From: Hyphomicrobiales bacterium
GTDB lineage: Bacteria; Pseudomonadota; Alphaproteobacteria; Rhizobiales; Rhizobiaceae
NCBI GenBank assembly: GCA_026400435.1
Contig: JAPLOZ010000085.1
Span: forward strand, 92,717-156,716
Length of the DNA stretch: 64,000 nt
Direction: 5' to 3'
Position 1 is the stretch's first letter, and every line of letters starts with the position of its first letter. The translations under genes and the position numbers were made by a program. The notes below the pieces were generated by a model. That model was given only the letters and a program-made list of their open reading frames with translations. It was not told the DNA's origin and did no database searches. Below, piece after piece: positions 34,010 to 43,106 of this stretch.

Positions 34010-34728
34010 GCCGCCTCGCCCTTCGCCGGCCGGGCTGCATCGGCAGTCGCGCCGCGCGTGCGAAACGCGCGCACCACTTGCGCCAGCACGGCTACCGCGA
34101 TTTCAGCCGGGCTGGCCGCGCCGATGTCCAGGCCGATCGGCGCCGAAATCCGGGCAATTGCGTCCGCCGTCGCACCCATTTCAAGCAACCGCTCGACGCG
34201 CTTGGCGTGCGTCTTGCGACTGCCAAGCGCACCGACGTAAAAGCAGCCGGCGTCGAGCGCCGCCTTGAGAGCAAAGTCGTCGATCTTGGGGTCGTGGGTG
34301 ACCGCGGCAAGCGCGCAATACGCATCGAGCGGCCTCTCCTTCAGGACTGTTTCTGGCCAGTCGGCGTAAAGCTCCACATCGCCAAACCGGTCGGCGCTTG
34401 CGAAGGCCGTGCGCGGGTCGATTACCTCGACGGGATAGCCGGCGATCCGGGCCATCGGCGCCAGCGCCTGGCTGATATGCACAGCGCCGATCACCACCAA
34501 TCGCGGCCTTGGAAGATGCGTATTGAGAAGCAATCGCCGGCCATCCGCCTCGACGGCAGCCGAGTTGCCGGTAGCGAACGCTTTTGCGAGCGCCCGGCCA
34601 AGCTCCCCGCCGGCCCCGGCATTTTCGCGCATCAGCGTCGTGGTGCCATCGTCGAGATCGGTGACCATGACCGCGGCCCTGCGTGCCCGACGTTCTTCAT
34701 TCATTGCTTTCAGCGCGGCGATGTCCAT
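34006..34728 (-). CDS. XdhC-type protein, Rossmann half
   Basis: A 240-residue protein of the XdhC/CoxI family, C-terminal half: LVVIGAVHISQALAPMA forms the nucleotide-binding loop, with DPRTAFAS, AAVTHDPKIDDFAL, GALGSRKTHAKRVERL and GLDIGAASPAEIAVAVLAQ. XdhC binds molybdenum cofactor and delivers it to a hydroxylase. The start at 34728 is chosen over the open frame to 34803, which would overlap the preceding gene. It is the second gene of a coupled four-gene operon. Confidence 0.9.
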   Translation of the reverse strand: MDIAALKAMNEERRARRAAVMVTDLDDGTTTLMRENAGAGGELGRALAKAFATGNSAAVEADGRRLLLNTHLPRPRLVVIGAVHISQALAPMARIAGYPVEVIDPRTAFASADRFGDVELYADWPETVLKERPLDAYCALAAVTHDPKIDDFALKAALDAGCFYVGALGSRKTHAKRVERLLEMGATADAIARISAPIGLDIGAASPAEIAVAVLAQVVRAFRTRGATADAARPAKGEAA

Positions 34729-34742
34729 GTCTTCGAACCGCC

Positions 34743-35081
34743 TCAGCAGAGTTTCTCGACATAAACTTTGATGCGGCCGCCGCAGGAGAGGCCGACCCGC
34801 CATGCCGTTTCATCGGCAACGCCGAATTCCAGCATCTTCGCCGCACCCGAGGCTATCACGTCGATCGCCTCGGTCACCACGGCGCCTTCGACGCAGCCGC
34901 CGGAAACCGATCCCTCGAAATTGCCTTGCGCGTCGATGACGAGATGGCTGCCGACCGGACGCGGCGCCGAGCCCCATGTCTCGACGACGGTTGCAATGGC
35001 TACGTGCCTGCCTTCGTCGACCCAGCCCTCGGCTATGATCAGCGGATCGCGCACGTCATCCAGAGGGGCGATGCTTTCCAT
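34743..35081 (-). CDS. XdhC/CoxI family protein, N-terminal half
   Basis: A 112-residue protein containing the N-terminal XdhC_CoxI domain: VVETWGSAPRPVGSHLVID, SVSGGCVEGAVV with the conserved Cys (SGGCVE motif) and GLSCGGRIKVYVE at the end. The full XdhC is split here into two genes. It heads the maturation operon. The molybdenum hydroxylase it should serve is not in the window. Confidence 0.9.
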   Translation of the reverse strand: MESIAPLDDVRDPLIIAEGWVDEGRHVAIATVVETWGSAPRPVGSHLVIDAQGNFEGSVSGGCVEGAVVTEAIDVIASGAAKMLEFGVADETAWRVGLSCGGRIKVYVEKLC

Positions 35082-35151
35082 GAAATTCCTCCGCAGCCGG
35101 ACCTTACCCGGCTCCGGCCCGGCGCCACAAGCGGCGCGACCGCTGGCAGGA

Positions 35152-35646
35152 TCAGAAGTCGCGGTAGCGCCGTTCGAAATAGATCAAAGGATGCACCGCG
35201 TCGTCGATACGGATGCCGGTCACCTGGCCGAACAGGATGCGATGCGTGGCATGGTCCTTGGTGTCGATGATCTCGCAGTCGAACACGGCAAGCCCGCCGA
35301 TCAGTGTCGGAGCGCCCGTTGAAATGCGATCCCATTTGGCAAGCGAAAACCGCTCCTCGGGGGGCAGTCCGGTCAGGCCCGAAAATCCTTCGGCAAGCGC
35401 CTGCTGGTGACGCGACAGTGTGTTGAGCGCGAAATTGCCGTTCTTGGTGAAAACGTCGTTCTTGGTGTTTTCGCGGTTAAGACAGACCAGAACGGTCGGC
35501 GGCGAATCGGAGACCGAACACGCCGCGATGATGGTCGTGCCACGCAGGCCCGCCGGCCCGTCAGTGGTAACGACGTGCACGGCGCCCGCAAAACGGGCCA
35601 TTGCATCGCGATAGGTTTGCGGCCCGACTTCGTTCTTCTTCAGCAC
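35152..35646 (-). CDS. Flavin reductase (FMN-binding split-barrel family)
   Basis: A 164-residue flavin reductase-like protein with the split-barrel marks: AMARFAGAVHVVTTDGPAGLRGTTIIAACSVSDSPPTVLVCLN, then NTKNDVFTKNGNFALNTLS and FDCEIIDTKDHATHRILFGQV. It would supply reduced FMN or FAD to a monooxygenase partner not seen here. The start is taken as GTG at 35646, where the family begins; ATG at 35751 gives an extra N-terminus with no ribosome site. It is divergent from a binding-protein gene. Confidence 0.85.
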   Translation of the reverse strand: MLKKNEVGPQTYRDAMARFAGAVHVVTTDGPAGLRGTTIIAACSVSDSPPTVLVCLNRENTKNDVFTKNGNFALNTLSRHQQALAEGFSGLTGLPPEERFSLAKWDRISTGAPTLIGGLAVFDCEIIDTKDHATHRILFGQVTGIRIDDAVHPLIYFERRYRDF

Positions 35647-35829
35647 ATGCAATTCCCGGACCGGTTCCTGAATGACTATATATGGCCGCAGGTCAAAGCT
35701 CACAAGCAGGCTCGGGCGGTCAAAGACTGCGGAATTCGTTTGTTGCGCCATGGCTGGGCTGGCTTTACGTCTTGCCGGGCATGGCCGGTCGGTCCAATGC
35801 TCACCGCGAGAGGAGAATCACCGCGCAGC

Positions 35830-36885
35830 ATGCGACTTCCGATCGGAACCCTCTGCGTTCTCACCGCGCTGATGCTCGCCGGCAAGGCCGATGCGCAGGT
35901 CTCGGTCGGGTTGGCCGCGCCGCTTACCGGCCCATCGGCAATCCTTGGTCAGCAGATGCGGACCGGCGCCAGCGTGGCGGCCGAGCGGCTGTCTGTCCAG
36001 CTGAGCGTCGCGGATGACGGCTGCACGGCTGACGGAGGCGCCAGGGCGGCGCGCGAGCTGGTGGCTGCAGGCGTGCAGATCGTCGTCGGCTTCCTTTGTG
36101 GCGAGGCGATCGAGGCGGCGCTGCCGATTCTCAAGCAAGCCAATATCCCGACCATCGCGGTGGGCGTACGCACCGACAGCCTGACCGACCGCAAGACACA
36201 CACCGGCTGGCTCGTCTATCGCCTTGGACCTCGCGCCGACAGCGAACACGAAGCGGCGGGCCGGCTGCTTACCCGGCTCTGGCAAAAAGAGCTCTTCGCG
36301 CTGGTCGACGACGGCACAATCTATGGACGGGAGTTGTCCGAAAGCCTGCGCGCCGCATCCGGGCAGGTAGGACTGTCCCCTGTTTTCGTCGACACCTTCC
36401 GGCCGCAGCTCGACAACCAGATCGGCCTTGTCGGCCGCCTCCAGAGGGCCGGAGCAACGCATGTCTTTGCCGCCGGCGAACGCGATGACATCGCCATCAT
36501 CGGCCGCGACGCCGCGCAGTTGCAGGCTGGATTGACGGTCGCGGGCGGTGAGACGCTGCGCTCGCAAGGCGATATTCCGCTTGCCGCCGGCACATTGATG
36601 GTCGCGCTTCCCGAGTGGTCTGACCTTGCCGTGCCGGAGGTGGCGAAAGCATTCGCCGACCGGCAATTGCTGGCTCGGGGATACGTGCTGCCAGCCTATG
36701 CGGCGGTCGAGGTGGCTTATGCGGCCCTTAATGGGACAGGGCTTCCGCCAGCTGACCTCAAGGGGCGGGACTTCGCCACCGCGATCGGCAACATCCGTTT
36801 CGACGACAAGGGCGATCTCACCCAGAACCCCTACCGCTTGTATCGTACCGACGGCACGAATTTCTCGGAAGTCACGGTTCCCTGA
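35830..36885 (+). CDS. Branched-chain amino acid-type ABC substrate-binding protein
   Basis: A 351-residue periplasmic binding protein of the Leu/Ile/Val (LivJ) type. The signal peptide is MRLPIGTLCVLTALMLAGKADA. The mature part has VSVGLAAPLTGPSAILGQQM at the start, DDGCTADGGARAARELVAAGVQIVVG, and an RGYVLPAYAAVEVA segment near the end. No permease or ATPase genes follow, so it works with components encoded elsewhere. The final stop overlaps the next start (TGATG), linking it to the peptidase. Confidence 0.87.
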   Translation: MRLPIGTLCVLTALMLAGKADAQVSVGLAAPLTGPSAILGQQMRTGASVAAERLSVQLSVADDGCTADGGARAARELVAAGVQIVVGFLCGEAIEAALPILKQANIPTIAVGVRTDSLTDRKTHTGWLVYRLGPRADSEHEAAGRLLTRLWQKELFALVDDGTIYGRELSESLRAASGQVGLSPVFVDTFRPQLDNQIGLVGRLQRAGATHVFAAGERDDIAIIGRDAAQLQAGLTVAGGETLRSQGDIPLAAGTLMVALPEWSDLAVPEVAKAFADRQLLARGYVLPAYAAVEVAYAALNGTGLPPADLKGRDFATAIGNIRFDDKGDLTQNPYRLYRTDGTNFSEVTVP

Positions 36886-37886
36886 TGTTTGTTACCGGCC
36901 CCCGCAACCTGATAACCGATGTGATGGGTCTTCGCGTCGGCAACGTTGCCGACGACCGGCTGAAATCGGGCGTGACTGTCGTTCTTTGCGATAGCCCTGC
37001 GGTTGCAGGCGTGCAGGTGCTTGGCGGCGCACCTGGAACGCGCGAAACCGACCTGCTGGAGCCACATAATTCCGTCGATACCGTGAATGCAGTTGTGCTA
37101 GCGGGCGGCTCCGCCTTCGGGCTGGACGCCGCGTCCGGGGTTCAGGCGGGGCTGCGCGAACAAGGCGTCGGTTTCCAGGTGCGTGGAAACACCATCCCGA
37201 TCATCCCCGCGGCGATCCTGTTCGATCTGGCCAACGGCGGCGACAAGAACTGGGGCCGCTACCCGCCCTATCGCGAGATGGGATATGAGGCCCTGCAGAG
37301 GGCCGCTCCCGACTTCGAGATCGGCACGGCAGGCGCTGGGTCAGGTGCGTTGACTGCCGGCCTCAAAGGTGGGTTAGGGTCAGCGTCGACAATGCTCGAC
37401 AGCGGGGTTCACATCGGTGCCCTTGCGGCGGTCAATGCGACAGGGTCTGTCACCGTGGGTCGCACGCGCCATTTCTGGGCTTCGCCATTCGAGATCGGCG
37501 ACGAGTTCGGCGGCCACGGCTATCCGTCCCCGATCCCGGCAGACGCTCGACGCATCCTGCTGAAATTCCGGGACAAGCTGGCCAGCACCACCGTCGCGGT
37601 TGTCGCAACGGACGCCATCCTCACTCCCGCCGCCGCAAAGCGGCTCGCAATCGCGTCGCACGACGGCTTCTCCCGGTCGATCTGGCCGACCCATACCCCG
37701 GCCGACGGGGACCTCGTGTTCGCGCTGGCGACTGGCGCGAGCGGCAAGGTGCTGTCGGGCGACGAGGCGATCGACCTCTACGCCGCCGCCGGCGCGACCA
37801 TGGCCAGGGCTATTGCGCGAGGGGTTTTCGCCGCGACGCCAGAACCAAACGACTTGCTTCCGGTGTGGTCGTCGCGGCGCGGCTGA
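36885..37886 (+). CDS. P1 family (DmpA-like) N-terminal nucleophile peptidase
   Basis: A 333-residue peptidase of the DmpA/BapA family, which self-cleaves to an N-terminal nucleophile hydrolase. Marks are TDVMGLRVGN at the N-terminus, VVLAGGSAFGLDAASGVQ, and GAGSGALTAGLKGGLGSAS, where the family's Gly-Ser or Gly-Thr cleavage site should lie (cleavage Ser within GLGSAS is my assignment). Members act as L-aminopeptidases or beta-aminopeptidases. It is translationally coupled to the preceding binding protein, which suggests use of imported peptides or amides. Confidence 0.9.
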   Translation: MFVTGPRNLITDVMGLRVGNVADDRLKSGVTVVLCDSPAVAGVQVLGGAPGTRETDLLEPHNSVDTVNAVVLAGGSAFGLDAASGVQAGLREQGVGFQVRGNTIPIIPAAILFDLANGGDKNWGRYPPYREMGYEALQRAAPDFEIGTAGAGSGALTAGLKGGLGSASTMLDSGVHIGALAAVNATGSVTVGRTRHFWASPFEIGDEFGGHGYPSPIPADARRILLKFRDKLASTTVAVVATDAILTPAAAKRLAIASHDGFSRSIWPTHTPADGDLVFALATGASGKVLSGDEAIDLYAAAGATMARAIARGVFAATPEPNDLLPVWSSRRG

Positions 37887-37895
37887 CGGTTTGTC

Positions 37896-38141
37896 CTACG
37901 CGCCGCGCTCTTCTTCCTCGAAGGTCACGGCAACGTCGGCGTTGGCCGATAACCTCACCGTGTCACCCTCTATCTCGGCGACCAGCGACATGGGAACAGT
38001 GTGGTGGTGGCCCCGGTGGGAGCCCTCCCCGCTGTCCCTCTTCGTCAGCTTGATGCGATCGCCCTCGACGCGATCGACAGTGCCGACATGGACACCATCT
38101 GCCCCGATGACTTCCATCTTTTCCTGAATCTTGCCAGCCAT
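37896..38141 (-). CDS. DUF2171 family protein
   Basis: A predicted 81-residue protein with the DUF2171 pattern: KIQEKMEVIGADGVHVGTVDRVEGDRIKLTK followed by a His- and Gly-rich stretch and a beta-strand end. The start at 38141 has GGAGG at suitable spacing; a longer frame to 38186 is unlikely. It converges with the peptidase gene. Function is unknown; in some genomes the family is associated with stress or PRC-barrel-like proteins. Confidence 0.82.
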   Translation of the reverse strand: MAGKIQEKMEVIGADGVHVGTVDRVEGDRIKLTKRDSGEGSHRGHHHTVPMSLVAEIEGDTVRLSANADVAVTFEEEERGA

Positions 38142-38341
38142 TTCGGCCTCCATTTTAACTTTCCAACACAACGCGTGCGGCTTCAATTGGATGCATCATG
38201 GACCAATGGAGCACCAACATTGGGGCTTTGCCGCGGGAATTCGGGTAATCGTTGTCAACGTGGCGCTTGCTGCGCGCGTTGAGCATTCCGTCCGCCTCTG
38301 TTAGTGAGCGCTGGTACAAGTCACGACAGGACAGCCGCGAG

Positions 38342-39649
38342 ATGATCCCACGCTATTCGCGCCCGGAAATGGTCGCCATCTGGTCGCCAGAGACGCGGTT
38401 TCGCATCTGGTTCGAGATCGAGGCCCATGCCTGCGACGCCTTGGCCGAAATCGGCGTAATCCCCAAGGAAGCCGCCCGCACAATCTGGGAAAAGGGCGGC
38501 GCGGCCACGTTCGACATCGACAAGATCGACGAGATCGAGCGTGTGACCAAGCACGACGTCATCGCATTCCTCACCCACCTGGCCGAATTCGTTGGCCCCG
38601 ATGCGCGATTCATCCACCAGGGCATGACGTCTTCCGACGTGCTCGACACCTGCCTTGCCGTTCAACTGGCGCGGGCGAGCGACATCATGCTCGCCGATCT
38701 CGACGGCTTGCTTGCGGCGCTCAGGAAGCGCGCCTTCGAGCACAAGGACACTATCACCATCGGTCGCAGCCACGGCATCCACGCCGAGCCGACCACATTC
38801 GGCGTCAAGCTGGCCCTCGCCTACGCCGAATTTGCGCGTGCCCGGGAACGGCTGGTGCGGGCGCGCGAGGACATCGCGACCTGCGCCATTTCAGGCGCAA
38901 TAGGGACCTTTGCCAACATCGATCCGTATGTCGAGGAGCATGTCGCAGCAAAGCTCGGCCTCAAGCCCGAGCCGGTCTCCACGCAGGTCATCCCCCGCGA
39001 CCGGCATGCCATGTACTTCGCAACCCTCGGCGTCATCGCTTCTTCCGTCGAGCGCCTTGCGACAGAGATCCGTCACCTTCAGCGCACGGAAGTGCTGGAA
39101 GCGGAGGAGTATTTCTCGCCGGGCCAGAAGGGCTCGTCGGCCATGCCGCACAAGCGCAATCCGGTGCTTACCGAAAACCTGACCGGGCTTGCCCGGATGG
39201 TCCGTTCATACGCGATGCCGGCAATGGAAAACGTCGCGCTCTGGCATGAGCGCGATATCTCGCATTCTTCCGTGGAGCGCATGATCGCTCCCGATGCCAC
39301 GATAACCCTGGATTTTGCGCTCGCGCGGCTGACCGGGGTCATCGAAAAGCTCGTCGTCTATCCAGACAACATGCTTAAGAACATGAACAAGTTCCGTGGG
39401 CTGGTGCACTCCCAGCGTGTGCTGCTCGCCCTTACGCAGGCTGGCGTGAGCCGCGAGGACGCCTACCGGCTCGTCCAGAGAAACGCGATGAAGGTGTGGG
39501 AGCAAGGTGCCGATTTCCTTGAAGAACTCCTTGCCGACTCCGAGGTCACGGCTGCGCTTCCGGAGGCCGAGATCCGCGAGAAGTTCGACCTTGGCTACCA
39601 CACCAAGCATGTCAACACGATCTTCCGCCGGGTATTCGGAGCCGCCTGA
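38342..39649 (+). CDS. purB: Adenylosuccinate lyase
   Basis: A 435-residue enzyme that cleaves SAICAR to AICAR and adenylosuccinate to AMP (EC 4.3.2.2). It shows HQGMTSSDVLDTCLA, GRSHGIHAEPTTFGVK and the fumarase-superfamily signature GSSAMPHKRNP, all expected. The start at 38342 is followed by IPRYSRPEMVAIWS, the normal N-terminus. The following hydrolase starts at the base after the stop. It is separate from the other purine genes at 44-50 kb. Confidence 0.96.
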   Translation: MIPRYSRPEMVAIWSPETRFRIWFEIEAHACDALAEIGVIPKEAARTIWEKGGAATFDIDKIDEIERVTKHDVIAFLTHLAEFVGPDARFIHQGMTSSDVLDTCLAVQLARASDIMLADLDGLLAALRKRAFEHKDTITIGRSHGIHAEPTTFGVKLALAYAEFARARERLVRAREDIATCAISGAIGTFANIDPYVEEHVAAKLGLKPEPVSTQVIPRDRHAMYFATLGVIASSVERLATEIRHLQRTEVLEAEEYFSPGQKGSSAMPHKRNPVLTENLTGLARMVRSYAMPAMENVALWHERDISHSSVERMIAPDATITLDFALARLTGVIEKLVVYPDNMLKNMNKFRGLVHSQRVLLALTQAGVSREDAYRLVQRNAMKVWEQGADFLEELLADSEVTAALPEAEIREKFDLGYHTKHVNTIFRRVFGAA

Positions 39650-40222
39650 ATGATCGCGACCGACGCGGCTTTCGATTTCCTCGCCGTTCCGGGCCGTGGC
39701 AACAGCAAGCCCGACCACTGGCTGTCGCACTGGTGCCACGCTTTTCCAAACTCCAGCCGGGTCCTCCAGGCGAATTGGGAAAAGCCCGACCCGGAAGACT
39801 GGATTGCCCGGCTCGATGCCGCCGTGGCTGGCGCGCCAAGGCGCGTCGTCATCCTGGGGCATTCGCTGGCTGTCGCGACAACGGTCAAATGGGCTCAGCA
39901 CGCAAACGACACACAACTTGCGAAGGTCGCCGCCGCGTTTCTTGTCGCGGCGTCCAACGTCGAGGACCCCGATCCGTCGTTCGACCTGATCCGCCCCTTC
40001 GCCCCGATGCCGATGCAGCGCCTGCCCTTCCCTTCGATGGTCGTTGCCAGCCGCACCGATCCACGGGTCACTTTTGCAAGGGCGAGGGAATGCGCCGCCG
40101 CCTGGGGCTCGGATTTCGCCGACGCCGGCGACCTCGGCCACATGGGCAATGAAGCAAAGCTTGGTCTCTGGCCGGACGGCCTTTTGCTGCTCGGCAGGCT
40201 TCTCGAGAAAGCCGGCGCATAG
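39650..40222 (+). CDS. RBBP9/YdeN-like alpha/beta hydrolase, copy 1
   Basis: A predicted 190-residue hydrolase of the RBBP9/YdeN serine hydrolase family. Marks are FLAVPGRGNSKPDHWLSHW, the nucleophile elbow LGHSLAVA, and a late DLGHMGNEAKLG with the catalytic His. It starts directly after the purB stop with no gap. A second homologue is at 41489-42037. The role of these small hydrolases in bacteria is not well established. Confidence 0.88.
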   Translation: MIATDAAFDFLAVPGRGNSKPDHWLSHWCHAFPNSSRVLQANWEKPDPEDWIARLDAAVAGAPRRVVILGHSLAVATTVKWAQHANDTQLAKVAAAFLVAASNVEDPDPSFDLIRPFAPMPMQRLPFPSMVVASRTDPRVTFARARECAAAWGSDFADAGDLGHMGNEAKLGLWPDGLLLLGRLLEKAGA

Positions 40223-40288
40223 CGCGAGCCGTGGAACCGCGGCCACATGGTGGCGTTGTGGAGCGACAGCCACCAAGGAACAGCAATT

Positions 40289-40468
40289 ATGTCGCTTCAC
40301 ACTCCAGGACCGCAGGCCTCCAGCCGGGCTGGCTGGTTCGCGATGGGCGCACTAGCTGCCAGCATGGCTTTCGTCATGCTCATCGTTGCCAGCGACTATG
40401 TGCAGGCTTTGGGCACCGGGTCGCAGGTTGAAGCGCAGGTTCCGGCGCTTATCATCGAAGCAAAATAG
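40289..40468 (+). CDS. Small single-span membrane protein
   Basis: A predicted 59-residue protein with one transmembrane segment (about residues 17-34, FAMGALAASMAFVMLIV) and a short charged-poor tail. AAGGAA precedes the ATG at 40289. I do not recognise it. It lies downstream of the first RBBP9-like hydrolase on the same strand. Confidence 0.65.
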   Translation: MSLHTPGPQASSRAGWFAMGALAASMAFVMLIVASDYVQALGTGSQVEAQVPALIIEAK

Positions 40469-40498
40469 ATGTGAGCCGCCAGTAAGCGGTGGTTTGCC

Positions 40499-41314
40499 TC
40501 ACCCCGGCGTGCCCGGGACAATCCTGATTTCCGTTCCCCACGGATCGGAGTAGCTGGCCGGTTGGCTCGCAATAGCCGAACGCAGTTCCACCCAAGCCAG
40601 GCCGCTTCTGCCTTTCTCGCGTGCGCCCGCGCCGCCGCTCTGCCAAGTATTGGCGCCGATGTGATGGTGGTACCCGCCGCTCGACAGGAACACCGCCTGC
40701 GGGCCGTACTTGGCGACCGTGTCGAACCCTTGCGTCCTGTTCCACCACTCTTCGGCGGCCTGGGCGTCGCCCACCCTCAGATGGACATGGCCGACAATCG
40801 AATTCTCCGGCGCACCTGTCCAGCCAGCGTCCCCCTGCGGCACGGAACCGCGCACGCCGGCAATATCCATGCGCTGGGTCGCCATCGCGATCTGGCTGCC
40901 GTTCCACTGCCACTCAGCCGGCAGCCGGTCGGCATAGATTTCAATGCCGTTGCCCTCGGGGTCAGTCAGGTAGAGCGCTTCGCTGACCAGATGGTCCGAA
41001 GCCCCGTCGATGGCAATCTGCCGCGCGGCCGCAAAGTTGATCCAGCGGCCAAGGTCGGCGCGCGACGGCAGCAGGAAGGCGGTATGAAACAGCCCTGCGG
41101 TGCGCGCATCGTCCGGCCTTGCAGCCTTGTCGCCTTCGATCACCAGCAGCGGCCTGTTCCCGGCGCCAAGCACGATTGTCTCGCCTTCGGCGGACAATTG
41201 CTCCAGGCCGACAATCGCGCTGTAGAAGTCGGCAACAGCCTTGGCGTCGCGCGCCTTGAGGCCGACCTGGGCTACGCTGACCGGCGTCGTCGCCGCGAAT
41301 GGAAGGTCGCTCAT
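40499..41314 (-). CDS. VOC family (glyoxalase/dioxygenase fold) protein
   Basis: A 271-residue protein with two vicinal-oxygen-chelate domains (about 10-130 and 150-265), in the CatE-like arrangement. The second domain contains GHVHLRV and the first FHTAFLLP, with YLTDPEGNGIEIYADR carrying a metal-ligand-like acid. It probably has a divalent metal site and acts on catechol or related substrates, or on a thiol conjugate. GAGGAG precedes the start at 41314; the longer open frame is rejected. It is divergent from the second RBBP9-like hydrolase. Confidence 0.87.
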   Translation of the reverse strand: MSDLPFAATTPVSVAQVGLKARDAKAVADFYSAIVGLEQLSAEGETIVLGAGNRPLLVIEGDKAARPDDARTAGLFHTAFLLPSRADLGRWINFAAARQIAIDGASDHLVSEALYLTDPEGNGIEIYADRLPAEWQWNGSQIAMATQRMDIAGVRGSVPQGDAGWTGAPENSIVGHVHLRVGDAQAAEEWWNRTQGFDTVAKYGPQAVFLSSGGYHHHIGANTWQSGGAGAREKGRSGLAWVELRSAIASQPASYSDPWGTEIRIVPGTPG

Positions 41315-41488
41315 GTCCTGCTCCTCTGCCACCGCCGCCAAATCAATGCACGACCCCGAGGCTATACCGCCAATCAATCCGCCTATTTTGTCGTTCACAC
41401 AAGATCGACACTGTGGAACACCGTGTTCGCTAATCTTTGACGACGAGCACGGTTGCGCAGCGGATTTCCGCTCGCTACATGCGCTGCC

Positions 41489-42037
41489 ATGAAAGCCAAA
41501 GATACCGACATCCTGATCGTACCCGGCTACACCAATTCCGGCCCCGACCACTGGCAGTCACGCTGGGAGTCCAAGCTCTCGACCGCGCGCCGCGTCGAGC
41601 AGGCCGAATGGTCAAAGCCCGTTCGCGAAGAATGGACTGCCAGGGTCGCGCAAGCCGTCAACGCGGCCGAACGCCCCGTTGTGCTCGTGGCGCACTCGCT
41701 CGGCGTCGCGACGGCCATCCAGGCGCTGCCGCAGTTCAGGAAGCCCGTAGTGGGCGGCTTCTTCGTAGCGCCGCCCGATGTGGCCAATCCGGCAATCCGT
41801 CCCAAGCATCTGATGACGTTCGGCCCCTACCCGCGCGATCCACTGCCATTTGCGTCAATCGTGGTGGCCAGCCGCAACGATCCCTACAGCACGTTCGAGG
41901 TCGCGGAAGACATTGCCGCGGCATGGGGCTCGCTGTTCATCGACGCCGGCGAGGTGGGCCATCTCAATGCGGAATCCGGTCACGGGCCGTGGCCGGAAGG
42001 TTCGCTGACGTTCGCGAAGTTCCTGACCGGTCTTTGA
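41489..42037 (+). CDS. RBBP9/YdeN-like alpha/beta hydrolase, copy 2
   Basis: A 182-residue homologue of the protein at 39650-40222. It shows ILIVPGYTNSGPDHWQSRWE, the elbow VAHSLGVATAI with the catalytic serine, and EVGHLNAESGHGPWPEG with the catalytic His. The start at 41489 (MKAKDTDILIV) has the family's usual length. It precedes the polyphosphate kinase gene. Confidence 0.9.
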   Translation: MKAKDTDILIVPGYTNSGPDHWQSRWESKLSTARRVEQAEWSKPVREEWTARVAQAVNAAERPVVLVAHSLGVATAIQALPQFRKPVVGGFFVAPPDVANPAIRPKHLMTFGPYPRDPLPFASIVVASRNDPYSTFEVAEDIAAAWGSLFIDAGEVGHLNAESGHGPWPEGSLTFAKFLTGL

Positions 42038-42104
42038 CGCATGTCAACGCGGCCGGTGGTGAGCCACCTAAGGTTCTGAAGGAGCTGGAGCCTCCGGAGG
42101 ACAC

Positions 42105-43088
42105 ATGGACACCGAGCCTGTCGCCGATGGTAAGTCTACATTCAGGCAGCCGGTCGCGGCGCCCGAACCCGCTGCCACGCCGCAGCCAACCGATGTCGTG
42201 CGGACGTCGCTCGACCTGAAGTCGCTTCGTCACAATCCCGAGGCGATACGCCACGCGTTTGAAACCGGCGAGTACCCCTACAAGACCGGAATCCGCAATG
42301 CGCAGTACCTTGTCCACATGGTCAAGTTGCAAACGGAACTGCTCAAGGCGCAGAACTGGGTCAAGGACACCGGTCAGAAGATTGTTATTTTGTTCGAAGG
42401 ACGTGACGCGGCCGGCAAGGGCGGCACCATCAAGAGGTTCATGGAACACCTGAACCCGAGAGGCGCGCGGGTCGTGGCCCTGGAAAAGCCGACCGACCGC
42501 GAACGCACCCTTTGGTATTTCCAGCGATACATCGAGCACCTGCCCGCCGGCGGGGAAATCGTCCTGTTCGACCGCTCGTGGTACAATCGGGCCGGTGTCG
42601 AACGCGTCATGGGGTTTTGCACGCCAAACGACTATCTCGAGTTCATGCGCGAATGTCCCGACGTCGAGCGCATGATGGTTCGTTCAGGCATCAAGCTCTT
42701 CAAGTACTGGTTCTCGGTAACCCGCGAGGAGCAGATACGGCGTTTTGCGCAGCGCGAGACCGACCCGCTCAAGCAATGGAAGCTGTCGCCTATCGACAAG
42801 GCGTCGCTTGGCAAATGGGACGACTACACAGAGGCGAAGGAGGCGATGTTCTTCTTTACCGACACGGCCGATGCGCCGTGGACCATCATCAAGTCTGACG
42901 ACAAGAAGCGCGCCCGTCTGAATTGCATGCGCCATTTCCTGAACGCACTGCCCTACCCCAACAAGAACGCTCGGGTGGTCGAGACCCCAGACCCGCTGCT
43001 TGTGGGTTCCGGCGCGCACGTCATCGGGCGCGACGACAACATCCTCGGCAAGACGCTGCATCCCGATGTCCGCAGAACCACGCGCTGA
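42105..43088 (+). CDS. ppk2: Polyphosphate kinase 2
   Basis: A 327-residue enzyme of the PPK2 family, which uses polyphosphate to phosphorylate nucleoside diphosphates (class I) or related acceptors. The P-loop is FEGRDAAGKGG (residues 98-107) and the Walker B/lid motif FDRSWYNRAGVERVMG starts at Asp156; the C-terminal region PWTIIKSDDKKRARLNC is also typical. GGAGG ahead of ATG 42105 sets the start. It could link polyphosphate storage to nucleotide pools and is close to purine genes. Confidence 0.93.
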   Translation: MDTEPVADGKSTFRQPVAAPEPAATPQPTDVVRTSLDLKSLRHNPEAIRHAFETGEYPYKTGIRNAQYLVHMVKLQTELLKAQNWVKDTGQKIVILFEGRDAAGKGGTIKRFMEHLNPRGARVVALEKPTDRERTLWYFQRYIEHLPAGGEIVLFDRSWYNRAGVERVMGFCTPNDYLEFMRECPDVERMMVRSGIKLFKYWFSVTREEQIRRFAQRETDPLKQWKLSPIDKASLGKWDDYTEAKEAMFFFTDTADAPWTIIKSDDKKRARLNCMRHFLNALPYPNKNARVVETPDPLLVGSGAHVIGRDDNILGKTLHPDVRRTTR

Positions 43089-43106
43089 TACAGGCGGGCA
43101 ACAAGC

